DNA of 30,585 nt, taken from contig DATLGD010000135.1 in assembly GCA_035540755.1 (NCBI GenBank), forward strand, positions 1 to 30,585. The letters are read 5' to 3'. Source of the DNA: DATLGD01 sp035540755 (GTDB taxonomy: Bacteria; Actinomycetota; Actinomycetes; Mycobacteriales; SCTD01). A program made the position numbers and the translations under genes. Below are positions 1 to 6,256 of this stretch, piece by piece. Under the pieces are notes generated by a model, which searched no databases, was not told where the DNA came from, and worked only from the letters and a program-made list of their open reading frames with translations. Numbering within the stretch: the stretch's first letter is position 1; each line of letters opens with the position of its first letter.

Positions 1-2
1 TC

Positions 3-62
3 GAGCCCGTCGGTGCCGCCGCGCCGCCGCGGCACGTGCCCGACGTCGTCGCCGCCGCCTGA
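3..62 (+). CDS. 3' end of an upstream gene, probably the ClgR regulator
   Basis: Only the last 19 codons and a TGA stop are inside the window. The frame ends in the residues P-D-V-V-A-A-A. Streptomyces ClgR, an XRE-type activator of clp and psp genes, ends in a similar Val-Val-Ala-Ala tail that makes it a ClpP substrate, and in mycobacteria clgR sits directly before pspA and pspM. The tail plus the pspA/pspM genes downstream make ClgR the best guess, but 19 residues cannot prove it. The helix-turn-helix domain would lie outside the window. Confidence 0.4.
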   Translation, partial: EPVGAAAPPRHVPDVVAAA

Positions 63-76
63 CCCCCGCCTGCCCG

Positions 77-709
77 GTGGCCGGCCTCGTCGTGCCCGCG
101 ACCGGCGAGGTCCTCCCGCCTCCCGCCGCCGCCTCTGACGCCCCGCGGCGCACGAGCGGCACGAGGGTCCGCTCGGGCAACGCCATGCAGCGTGCCCGCT
201 CCGCAGTGCTCGAGGCCACCGCGCACTGCGTCGAGCGCTACGGCGTCCGGCGCACCACCATGGGCGACATCGCCCTCAAGGCCGAGGTCGCCAAGGCCAC
301 GCTCTACAACCACTTCCGCACCAAGGGCGACGTCCTCGCGGCGCTCGTCGAGCACCAGGTCGCCGGGCTGGGGCGCGACGCCGCGGCGGTCGCCGCGCAG
401 GACGGCCTCGCGCCGGCGCTCAGCCTGGCCGCGCAGCGGCTCGCCGTCTCCGGACCGCTGCGGCGGCTGGTGGCCGACGACCCGGGCCTCGCGACCCGGC
501 TCGTCACGCCGTCGGAGGGCCGCGGCTGGCGGGCGGCGCAGGACGCCGTGCGCGCCACCCTCGTCGCCGCCGGGTGCCGCGACGACGACGCCGCGGTGGC
601 GCTGGTGCTGCGCTGGCTGGTCAGCCAGGTGCTGTGGCCGGCGAACGCCCCCGACGCCGAGGTCGAGCGCCTGGTGCAGGCGGTCGCCGGGGACGAGGAT
701 CGGCACTGA
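77..709 (+). CDS. TetR/AcrR-family transcriptional regulator
   Basis: This 210-residue protein has a TetR-type N-terminal helix-turn-helix at about residues 40-85, including the recognition-helix signature K-A-T-L-Y-N-H-F followed by the usual T-K-G-D-V-L-A-A-L. The C-terminal half is an alpha-helical ligand or dimer domain too variable to assign. The first 30 residues are rich in Ala, Pro and Gly and no clear ribosome-binding site precedes the GTG at 77. An ATG at 185 could be the true start, but it would leave almost nothing before helix 1 of the DNA-binding domain. The gene starts 14 bases after the probable clgR tail and ends 86 bases before pspA, so it may regulate pspA or itself. No operator was recognised. 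Confidence 0.85.
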   Translation: MAGLVVPATGEVLPPPAAASDAPRRTSGTRVRSGNAMQRARSAVLEATAHCVERYGVRRTTMGDIALKAEVAKATLYNHFRTKGDVLAALVEHQVAGLGRDAAAVAAQDGLAPALSLAAQRLAVSGPLRRLVADDPGLATRLVTPSEGRGWRAAQDAVRATLVAAGCRDDDAAVALVLRWLVSQVLWPANAPDAEVERLVQAVAGDEDRH

Positions 710-782
710 ACCTCCCGCCGGGTCGATCGGGTCGGCGCTGGGAAGTACGGTGACAAGCAGCCGAGAGCCGGCTGGACAGATC

Positions 783-788
783 AGGAGG
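783..788 (+). promoter_or_regulatory. Ribosome-binding site of pspA
   Basis: AGGAGG lies 7 bases before the GTG at 796. It is one of the strongest Shine-Dalgarno matches in the window and fixes the pspA start. Confidence 0.8.
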
Positions 789-795
789 CTGTGCC

Positions 796-1638
796 GTGGC
801 GAACCCGTTCGTGAAGGGCTGGAAGTACCTCATGGCCCTGCTGTCGGGAAAGCTCGACGAGCACGCCGACCCGAAGATCCAGATCCAGCAGGCGATCGAG
901 GAGGCGCAGCGCCAGCACCAGCAGCTGACGCAGCAGGCCGCCGCCGTCATCGGCAACCAGCGCCAGCTGGAGATGAAGCTCGCCCGGCAGATGAGCGAGG
1001 TCGAGAAGCTGCAGGGCTCGGCCCGCCAGGCGCTCGTGCTCGCCGACCAGGCCCGCGCCGCCGGCGACGAGGCCAAGGCGCAGCAGTACGAGCAGACCGC
1101 GCAGACCTTCGCCACCCAGCTGGTCGCCGGCGAGCAGTCGATGGAGGACCTCAAGACCCTGCACGACCAGGCGCTGCAGGCCGCCGAGCAGGCCAAGCGC
1201 GCCGTGGAGGACAACGCCCACCGCGTGCAGACCAAGCTGGCCGAACGCAGCAAGCTGCTCACCCAGCTCGAGCAGGCCAAGATGCAGGAGCAGGTGTCGG
1301 CCAGCCTGTCGTCGATGTCGCAGCTGTCCGCGCCCGGCACCACGCCGAGCCTCGACGAGGTCCGCGAGAAGATCGAGTCGCGCTACGCCAAGGCGCTCGG
1401 CTCGGCCGAGCTGGCGCAGAACAGCGTCGAGGGCCGGATGATGGAGGTGCAGAAGAGCACCCTGGACATGGCCGGTCAGTCCCGGCTCGACCAGATCCGC
1501 GCCAGCATGTCCGGCACCCAGCTCGACGCGCCGAAGAGCGCGGCGGCGCCGCTGTCGGCCGGACCCACGCCGACGGCGGAGGCCGCCGCGAAGGACCGGG
1601 GCGCCGCCGCGCAGGGCGAGGGCAAGCCCTCGTCCTGA
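796..1638 (+). CDS. pspA: Phage shock protein A, PspA/IM30 family
   Basis: PspA coats and stabilises the inner face of the cytoplasmic membrane under envelope stress and assembles into ESCRT-III-like oligomers. The 280-residue protein starts with a short helix (A-N-P-F-V-K-G-W-K-Y-L) and then runs as almost continuous coiled coil, rich in Gln, Glu, Ala and Lys, to about residue 180. The family motif D-P-K-I-Q-I-Q-Q-A-I-E-E is at about residues 24-35. The C-terminal 30 residues are a disordered Ala/Pro/Gly tail typical of actinobacterial members. pspM follows after 7 bases, and a probable clgR lies upstream, matching the mycobacterial clgR-pspA-pspM order except for the intervening TetR gene. 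The GTG start is fixed by an AGGAGG. Confidence 0.95.
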   Translation: MANPFVKGWKYLMALLSGKLDEHADPKIQIQQAIEEAQRQHQQLTQQAAAVIGNQRQLEMKLARQMSEVEKLQGSARQALVLADQARAAGDEAKAQQYEQTAQTFATQLVAGEQSMEDLKTLHDQALQAAEQAKRAVEDNAHRVQTKLAERSKLLTQLEQAKMQEQVSASLSSMSQLSAPGTTPSLDEVREKIESRYAKALGSAELAQNSVEGRMMEVQKSTLDMAGQSRLDQIRASMSGTQLDAPKSAAAPLSAGPTPTAEAAAKDRGAAAQGEGKPSS

Positions 1639-1645
1639 TGCCGCC

Positions 1646-2464
1646 GTGACCGCAGGGGGCGGCACCCCGGGCGACGCCGCGCGCCGGCTGGCGCAGGCCG
1701 CCTGGGAGGCGGCCCGCGAGAAGAGCTGGGACCCGCTGCGCGACTCGCTGCCCTCGAGCGGACCGATCGAGTCGGTCAACGACCGCCGGCTCGCCCGCCA
1801 GCTCGCCCGCGACGCCGAGCAGGCCCGGCAGGCGCACGCGCGCGCACAGCAGCAGCACGCGCTGGCGGTGTCGCGCCGCGAGCGGCTGCTCGACCGGTCG
1901 CGGCGCGCCGTGCCGACCTGGACGGTCGTGGGAGCCGGGGCGGTGGCCGCCGTTCCCCTGGCCGTGGCGCCGCTCGAGGTCGGCGCAGCGGTCGCCGCCG
2001 CCGCCGTCGTCCGGGTGGGCGTCGCCGTTCGCCGGCTCCGGCGGCCGCCGCCGGTGCCGCAGCCGCCGGTGCTGCAGCAGGGCCCGCCCCCGCCGCCGCA
2101 CCCGCGCAGCGCCGCCTTCCCCTACGTGCGCCGGCTGGCGCAGGTGCGCGCGGCGCTGCAGCACCTGGTGCCGCTGGTGTGCCCGGCCGGCCGCGAGGCG
2201 GCCGAGGACGCCTGGACGGCCGCGGCCGAGTCCGACGTCGCGCTGCGCTGGCAGGCCGCCCGGCTGGCCGCGGCCGAGCCGCACCGCGGTGTCGACCCGG
2301 TGCTGCTCGCCCAGCTGGAGGCTGGCGTCGTCGCCCAGGAGGGGCTGGTGCAGGCGGTGGCCGACCTCGTCACCGCGAGCGCCGACCCGGCCGGCTCCGA
2401 CCGGCTGCAGGACGTCACCGACCGGCTGCTCGGCCTCGCGGCCGGCCTCCGCGAGGTGCGCTGA
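1646..2464 (+). CDS. pspM: PspM-like envelope stress membrane protein
   Basis: This 272-residue protein sits directly after pspA. Residues about 1-90 are charged and helical. Residues 92-128 form a hydrophobic membrane segment or hairpin rich in Val and Ala. A proline-rich linker follows at about 132-152, and the C-terminal 110 residues are again helical. Length, topology and position match PspM of mycobacteria (about 270 residues), which bridges PspA to the membrane. The sequence itself is low-complexity, so the call leans on position. The GTG start is 7 bases after the pspA stop, implying one transcript. A hairpin terminator lies 35 bases downstream. Confidence 0.75.
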   Translation: MTAGGGTPGDAARRLAQAAWEAAREKSWDPLRDSLPSSGPIESVNDRRLARQLARDAEQARQAHARAQQQHALAVSRRERLLDRSRRAVPTWTVVGAGAVAAVPLAVAPLEVGAAVAAAAVVRVGVAVRRLRRPPPVPQPPVLQQGPPPPPHPRSAAFPYVRRLAQVRAALQHLVPLVCPAGREAAEDAWTAAAESDVALRWQAARLAAAEPHRGVDPVLLAQLEAGVVAQEGLVQAVADLVTASADPAGSDRLQDVTDRLLGLAAGLREVR

Positions 2465-2499
2465 CCGCCAGGACCCTCGGCGGACCCGGCCAGCACGCC

Positions 2500-2535
2500 G
2501 ACAGGGGCGCCTTCCCGCGGGGAGACGCCCCTGTC
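2500..2535. terminator. Bidirectional hairpin terminator between pspM and the convergent secreted-protein gene
   Basis: A perfect 10-bp inverted repeat (GACAGGGGCG at 2500-2509 and CGCCCCTGTC at 2526-2535) encloses 16 bases that contain a second small inverted repeat (TCCC/GGGA). It lies between the stops of convergent genes ending at 2464 (+) and 2551 (-). There is no U-tract, as is common in actinobacteria. Confidence 0.75.
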
Positions 2536-2550
2536 AGGGGTGGTGCGAGA

Positions 2551-3066
2551 TCAGCCGGTGAAGCGGGGCTGGCCCTGGACGGCCGTGGCGGCCGGAGCCT
2601 GGCGGGACGGCGTCTGGGTCTGCTCCGGGGCCGGCGTCCGGGTCTGCTCCGGGGCCGGGCTGGGCTGCTGCTGCGCGGCGGTGACGGTGAACTCCTGCTC
2701 CTCGAAGACGAAGAAGGGCTCCTCGTCCTCGTCGTTGCCCTCGAAGCAGGCGACGCCGACGACGTACGTGCCGGCCGGCGCGTCGTCAGGAACGGTGAAG
2801 GTCAGGCTGAAGTTGCCGGCGGCCTCGAGCGAGGCGTCGTTGCCGGTGACGGCCTCGTCGTCGGGGTCGAACAGCACGACCGCGACGAACGGGTCCTCGG
2901 AGCCCTCGGGCGGCGCGCACTCGCCCTCGTCGTCGCTGACCGTGACGGTGGTGCCGGCGGGGCCGGAGGTCGGGGTCATCTCGAACTGGTCGGGGGCGGC
3001 GTAGGCCACGCCCGCGAAGGCGAAGGGAAGGACGGCGGCCGCGGAAGCGGCGAGAAGGCGACGCAC
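2551..3066 (-). CDS. Small secreted acidic protein with one Ig-like (IPT/TIG-type) domain
   Basis: The GTG at 3066 begins a 171-residue protein with a classical signal peptide: Arg-Arg, then a hydrophobic Ala/Leu/Phe stretch, ending near A-Y-A-A at about residues 21-24. The mature part opens with T-P-T-S-G-P-A-G-T-T-V-T-V, the start typical of IPT/TIG or filamin-like beta-sandwiches. It has two cysteines that could form a disulfide and a very acidic loop near residues 120-130. The tail from about 140 is Pro/Gln/Thr-rich with two copies of a PAPEQT-type octamer. No enzymatic motif is seen. GGAGC lies about 8 bases before the GTG. Function unknown; a wall-associated or binding role is a guess. 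It lies downstream of the L,D-transpeptidase, separated by two hairpins. Confidence 0.75.
   Translation of the reverse strand: MRRLLAASAAAVLPFAFAGVAYAAPDQFEMTPTSGPAGTTVTVSDDEGECAPPEGSEDPFVAVVLFDPDDEAVTGNDASLEAAGNFSLTFTVPDDAPAGTYVVGVACFEGNDEDEEPFFVFEEQEFTVTAAQQQPSPAPEQTRTPAPEQTQTPSRQAPAATAVQGQPRFTG
2611..2658. repeat. Two-copy 24-bp tandem repeat in the secreted protein tail
   Basis: Units 2611-2634 and 2635-2658 differ at a single base (CGTCTGGG versus CGTCCGGG). They encode the repeated PAPEQTxTP segment of the minus-strand gene. The unit is a multiple of three, so copy-number change would keep the frame. Confidence 0.8.
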
Positions 3067-3094
3067 GTGGAAGCTCCGGTTCTGGGTAGGTAGG

Positions 3095-3111
3095 CGCCGC
3101 CGTGGGCGGCG
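3095..3111 (-). other. Hairpin just upstream of the small secreted protein gene
   Basis: CGCCGCC (3095-3101) and GGCGGCG (3105-3111) form a 7-bp stem with a 3-base loop. It is 28 bases before the GTG at 3066 in the minus-strand direction. It could be a second terminator element after the L,D-transpeptidase gene or a 5' leader structure of the secreted protein. Confidence 0.4.
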
Positions 3112-3126
3112 AGGCAGGGTAGCAGT

Positions 3127-3145
3127 GGCCGAGTCCGGATCGGCC
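3127..3145 (-). terminator. Hairpin terminator after the L,D-transpeptidase gene
   Basis: GGCCGA (3127-3132) and TCGGCC (3140-3145) pair around a 7-base loop that itself contains the palindrome TCCGGA. It starts five bases beyond the stop of the minus-strand gene ending at 3150. No U-tract. Confidence 0.5.
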
Positions 3146-3149
3146 GTCC

Positions 3150-3890
3150 TCAGGCGAGGATGCGCACCGGCGTGCCGAGCGGCAGCATGCCGGCCAGCTC
3201 GGTGATGTCCTCGTTGCGCATCCGGATGCACCCCGCGCTGACGTCCCGGCCGACCGACGACGGGTCGTCGGTGCCGTGCAGGCCGATGACCGCCTCGCCG
3301 CCTCTGAAGGTCTCGAGGGTCGTCGAGAAGCCGCTCAGCCCGTAGGCGAACGGGCCGTAGTCGCCGTCCGGGTCCGGCGGCCGCAGGAGCTCCTTGAGGT
3401 AGAAGGTGCCGCCGGGCGTCGGGGTGTCGGCCTTGCCGATGCCGACCGGGAAGGTGCGCACGAGCGTGTCGCCCTCGTACAGGTCCAGCTCGTGCGCGGC
3501 GGTGCGCACGTCGAGCCGGTACGGCACCCCGGCGATCTCCACGGCGTCGGCGCTCACCCAGCCGGTGCTGCCGTTGGGGCGCACCGGCAGCTGCACGTGC
3601 ACCCAGCCCGGCTGCTGCTCGACGACCAGGAACGTCAGCGGCGCCCCCGAGGGCAGTGGGTTGTCCAGCGAGGAGGTGACGTCGCCGTCAGGTCCGTCGT
3701 GCACCTCCACCCGGGGCTGGACGGCGGTGGCCGCGAATGCCGGGAACTGCCCGGTCGAGGTGGGGGCGGACGACGGCAGCCGGCGCGCGACCGGGCCGTC
3801 GTCCCGGGCCTGCTGCTGCGCAGGTGCGCAGCCCAGCAGCAGCGGCAGGGCGACGGCGAGGGCGACCGTCGCCCGGGAGAAGGGACGCAT
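3150..3890 (-). CDS. L,D-transpeptidase lipoprotein (YkuD fold)
   Basis: This 246-residue protein cross-links peptidoglycan through 3-3 bonds or attaches proteins to it, outside the membrane. Residues 1-21 are a lipoprotein signal with lipobox L-L-G-C (Cys21). Residues about 59-117 look like an SH3-type wall-binding domain (G-W-V-H-V-Q-L, then T-G-W-V-S). The YkuD domain runs from about 124 to the end, with catalytic His205 in L-H-G-T and Cys221 in S-A-G-C-I-R-M, the complete active-site signature. The ATG at 3890 puts the signal peptide at the N-terminus. It lies 20 bases after the Rieske gene, so the two are probably co-transcribed; a hairpin follows the stop. Confidence 0.92.
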   Translation of the reverse strand: MRPFSRATVALAVALPLLLGCAPAQQQARDDGPVARRLPSSAPTSTGQFPAFAATAVQPRVEVHDGPDGDVTSSLDNPLPSGAPLTFLVVEQQPGWVHVQLPVRPNGSTGWVSADAVEIAGVPYRLDVRTAAHELDLYEGDTLVRTFPVGIGKADTPTPGGTFYLKELLRPPDPDGDYGPFAYGLSGFSTTLETFRGGEAVIGLHGTDDPSSVGRDVSAGCIRMRNEDITELAGMLPLGTPVRILA

Positions 3891-3910
3891 GTGCGAGCAG
3901 CGTAGTTCGC

Positions 3911-4381
3911 TCAGCCGCGGCGGAGCACGCCCTCGGCCTCGTCCACCACCACGGGAACGGCGGGCAGCGCCGTACGCGCCGGACCCTGCAGCACCGAGCC
4001 GTCGGCCGGGTCGAAGCGCGAGCCGTGGCACGGGCAGGAGATCTGCTGCGCCTCGGCGTCCCAGCCGACCGTGCACCCGTCGTGCGTGCACACGGCGCTG
4101 TAGGCGACGACGTCGTCGTCGCGGGAGATGGCGAGCGCCTTGCCGTCGGGCGTGTCGAAGCCGAGCGCGCCGGCCTCCTCGAGCGCCGACAGCTCGGCGA
4201 TGACCGGCTCGTCGGGTGCGCTGGTGGCCTGGGGCGCCGACGGCCGCCCACCGCCTCCGCACGCCGCCAGCACGCCGGCCCCGGCGAGCGCTCCGGCTCC
4301 GGCGAGCACCGAGCGGCGGGTCGGTCGGCGGTTCGAGGAGGACGGGCAGGTGGAGCAGGCGGACGGCGCGCAGTCGGTCAT
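3911..4381 (-). CDS. Rieske [2Fe-2S] protein with Tat and lipoprotein signals
   Basis: The 156-residue protein is an exported small Rieske ferredoxin. A twin-arginine motif (R-R-S-V-L, Arg22-Arg23) is followed by a hydrophobic Gly/Ala stretch and lipobox L-A-A-C (Cys41), as expected for a cofactor protein folded before export. Cluster ligands are Cys98 and His100 (C-T-H-D-G-C) and Cys116 and His119 (C-P-C-H-G-S-R-F); Cys103 and Cys118 would form the usual Rieske disulfide. It is too short for a cytochrome bc1 subunit and has no partner oxidase or oxygenase nearby, so its electron partner is unknown. Odd: three cysteines (4, 9, 12) precede the Tat motif. It is probably transcribed with the L,D-transpeptidase gene. 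Confidence 0.92.
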   Translation of the reverse strand: MTDCAPSACSTCPSSSNRRPTRRSVLAGAGALAGAGVLAACGGGGRPSAPQATSAPDEPVIAELSALEEAGALGFDTPDGKALAISRDDDVVAYSAVCTHDGCTVGWDAEAQQISCPCHGSRFDPADGSVLQGPARTALPAVPVVVDEAEGVLRRG

Positions 4382-4395
4382 GGTCCGGCAACGGT

Positions 4396-4421
4396 ACGGG
4401 CGGGTGAGGCGTTCCGCCCGT
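4396..4421 (-). terminator. Hairpin between the second glycosylase gene and the Rieske gene
   Basis: ACGGGCGG (4396-4403) and CCGCCCGT (4414-4421) form a perfect 8-bp stem with a 10-base loop. It abuts the stop of the glycosylase gene at 4422 and ends 15 bases before the Rieske ATG at 4381. It probably ends or attenuates the glycosylase transcript. Confidence 0.55.
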
Positions 4422-5276
4422 TCACGGCTGGTAGCGGGTGCGGCCCAGCGGACGGTCGGCGCGTGGCGGCGGCGCGGCCGGCGGCGGAGCGGGGCCGCGC
4501 TGGCAGTGCGGGCACCAGTAGGACAGCCGGGCGTACGGCGCCCGCCCCTGCTCGGCGGAGGCCACGCGGGTGCCGCACCGCCGGCAGGGACGTCCAGCCC
4601 GCTCGAAGACCCAGTGCATCTCGCCGTTGCGCAGCGAGCCGGTGGTGGTCTGCTCCCAGCGGCCGCGGTTGGCGGCCATCAGCCGGCGGCCGCGTTCGAC
4701 CAGCGCCGGCAGGTCCGGCACGTCGGCCACCGGCACCCACGGGGTCAGGCCCTGCAGGAACAGCACCTCGGTGCGGTAGAGGTTGCCGAGGCCGGCCAGG
4801 TTGCGCTGGTCGAGCAGGGCCAGACCGACCTCGCGGGCCGGGTCGGCCCGCAGCCGGCGGACCGCCTCGCCGGCGTCCCAGTCCGGTCCGAGCACGTCCG
4901 GCCCGAGGTGCCCGACGGCGTCGGCCTCGCGCTCGGTCGGCAGCAGCTCGACGACGGGCAGCCGGTAGCCCACGGCCTGCCACTGCGACGTCTCGAGCAC
5001 GGCCCGCACCTGCCAGTCGGGGCCGCCGCTGCGCCGCGCGGCGTGCCGGTACAGGTGCCAGCTGCCGTCCATCCGGAAGTGCGTGTGCAGCGTGAGGCCC
5101 CCCTCGACCCGGGTCAGCAGGTGCTTGCCGCGCGGTACCACCTCGAGCACCTGCCGGCCGGACAGGTCGACCTCGGCCAAGGCCGGCACACGGAAGTCGC
5201 TGCGCTGCAGCACCTCCCGGCCGAGAGCGGCGTCGAGCCGCTGCGCGGCCAACCAGACGGTGTCGCCCTCAGGCAC
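4422..5276 (-). CDS. Fpg/Nei-family DNA glycosylase (second of a tandem pair)
   Basis: The 284-residue bifunctional glycosylase/AP lyase would remove oxidised bases from DNA. The GTG at 5276 is chosen because it places Pro2-Glu3 (M-P-E-G-D-T-V), the catalytic N-terminal proline and glutamate, at the start. A beta-sandwich lysine is seen in R-G-K-H-L-L. The helix-two-turn-helix is at about residues 155-175 (D-Q-R-N-L-A-G-L-G-N-L-Y), and a four-cysteine zinc finger ends the fold (C-R-R-C ... C-P-H-C). The proline-rich tail after it is probably disordered. The sequence resembles actinobacterial Nei2-type proteins more than MutM. Its start overlaps the end of the upstream paralogue by 8 bases, so the two are translationally coupled. 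Confidence 0.93.
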   Translation of the reverse strand: MPEGDTVWLAAQRLDAALGREVLQRSDFRVPALAEVDLSGRQVLEVVPRGKHLLTRVEGGLTLHTHFRMDGSWHLYRHAARRSGGPDWQVRAVLETSQWQAVGYRLPVVELLPTEREADAVGHLGPDVLGPDWDAGEAVRRLRADPAREVGLALLDQRNLAGLGNLYRTEVLFLQGLTPWVPVADVPDLPALVERGRRLMAANRGRWEQTTTGSLRNGEMHWVFERAGRPCRRCGTRVASAEQGRAPYARLSYWCPHCQRGPAPPPAAPPPRADRPLGRTRYQP

Positions 5277-6195
5277 GGCGGGCCCGGCTGTAGCCGGCCT
5301 CGCCACGCAGCCGCCGTCCGCGCGAGCCGAAGGACTCCTCGTTCACGCCGCGGCGCAGCCCCGGCCGGGTCGGCCGCTCGGCGAGCGACGGCGCCGGCCC
5401 GGGCTGGCACGACGGGCACCACCACGTCTCGCGGCCGTACGGGTGCCCCTCGACGGCGTCGCGGAACTGCACCGGGGTGCCGCAGCGCCGGCACGGGCGG
5501 TCGGCCCGGCCGTACACCCAGTGCGTCCGCCCGCGCCGGGTGTCGCCGGTCGTGACCTGGCCGGGGTGGTCCAGCGAGTGCCGCATCATCCGCTGGGCGA
5601 GGCGCACGGCCGCCGCCAGGTCGACGTCGCGCACCGGCGTCCACGGGGAGTGCCCGCGCAGGTAGCAGGTCTCGACCGCCCAGAGGTTGCCGATGCCGGC
5701 CAGGCTCCGCTGGTCGAGCAGCGCCTCGACCAGCGGCCGGTCGGGGTCTGCCGACAGCCGGCTCACCGCCTCGCTCTCGTCCCAGTCGTCGCCGAGCAGG
5801 TCCGGCCCGAGGTGCCCGACGGCTCTGTGCTCCTCGCTGGTCGGCAGGAGCGTCAGCACCGGCATCCGCAGCGCGTACGCCGTCGGCCCGTCGGTGCGCA
5901 GCACCAGGCGCACCTCGTCGTCGAGCGCCCGCGGCAGCGCCTTCCCCGGCCCGACCAGCTGCCAGGCCCCGTCCATCTCGAGATGGGTGTGCAAGGTCAG
6001 GGGCACGCCGTCCGCTCCCGCGCTGAACCGGGTGAGCATGTTCTTGCCGCGGGAGGCGAAGGCGAGCACCTCCCGCCCGGACAGGTCGGCGGTCGCGTGC
6101 TGCGGCACCCGGAAGTCCGAGCCGACGACGGTGCGCCCGACCAGGCCCGCGCGCATCCGGCGCGCGAGCTTCCAGACGCTGTCTCCCTCCGGCAC
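5269..6195 (-). CDS. Fpg/Nei-family DNA glycosylase (first of a tandem pair)
   Basis: This 308-residue protein carries the same features as its downstream neighbour: Pro2-Glu3 at the N-terminus (V-P-E-G-D-S-V, GTG start at 6195), R-G-K-N-M-L for the lysine loop, the H2TH segment D-Q-R-S-L-A-G-I-G-N-L-W, and a zinc finger (C-R-R-C ... C-P-S-C). The zinc finger keeps the canonical G-R-E-T-W-W-C context. It is clearly a paralogue, alignable end to end, but diverged, so the two may differ in lesion preference. The C-terminal 35 residues past the finger are Arg-rich. It is divergent from the hydrolase gene at 6257, with 61 bases for both promoters. The usual actinobacterial partner gene, lhr, is 13 kb away here. 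Confidence 0.93.
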   Translation of the reverse strand: MPEGDSVWKLARRMRAGLVGRTVVGSDFRVPQHATADLSGREVLAFASRGKNMLTRFSAGADGVPLTLHTHLEMDGAWQLVGPGKALPRALDDEVRLVLRTDGPTAYALRMPVLTLLPTSEEHRAVGHLGPDLLGDDWDESEAVSRLSADPDRPLVEALLDQRSLAGIGNLWAVETCYLRGHSPWTPVRDVDLAAAVRLAQRMMRHSLDHPGQVTTGDTRRGRTHWVYGRADRPCRRCGTPVQFRDAVEGHPYGRETWWCPSCQPGPAPSLAERPTRPGLRRGVNEESFGSRGRRLRGEAGYSRARRA

Positions 6196-6256
6196 CTCGC
6201 CATCGTCCCCCGCGGGTGGCTGTTGCGCCCCCGTTGCACGTGGTGTCTCCTTCAGC

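Noticed and set aside
77..184. TetR start at the ATG at 185 instead of the GTG at 77
   Set aside because: Neither has a good ribosome-binding site, but the ATG leaves only four or five residues before the first helix of the DNA-binding domain. The GTG was kept, with doubt.
710..795. ClgR or sigma-E type promoter upstream of pspA
   Set aside because: No convincing ClgR inverted repeat or GGAAC/GTT-type spacing could be read; a few TANNNT-like hexamers are not enough.
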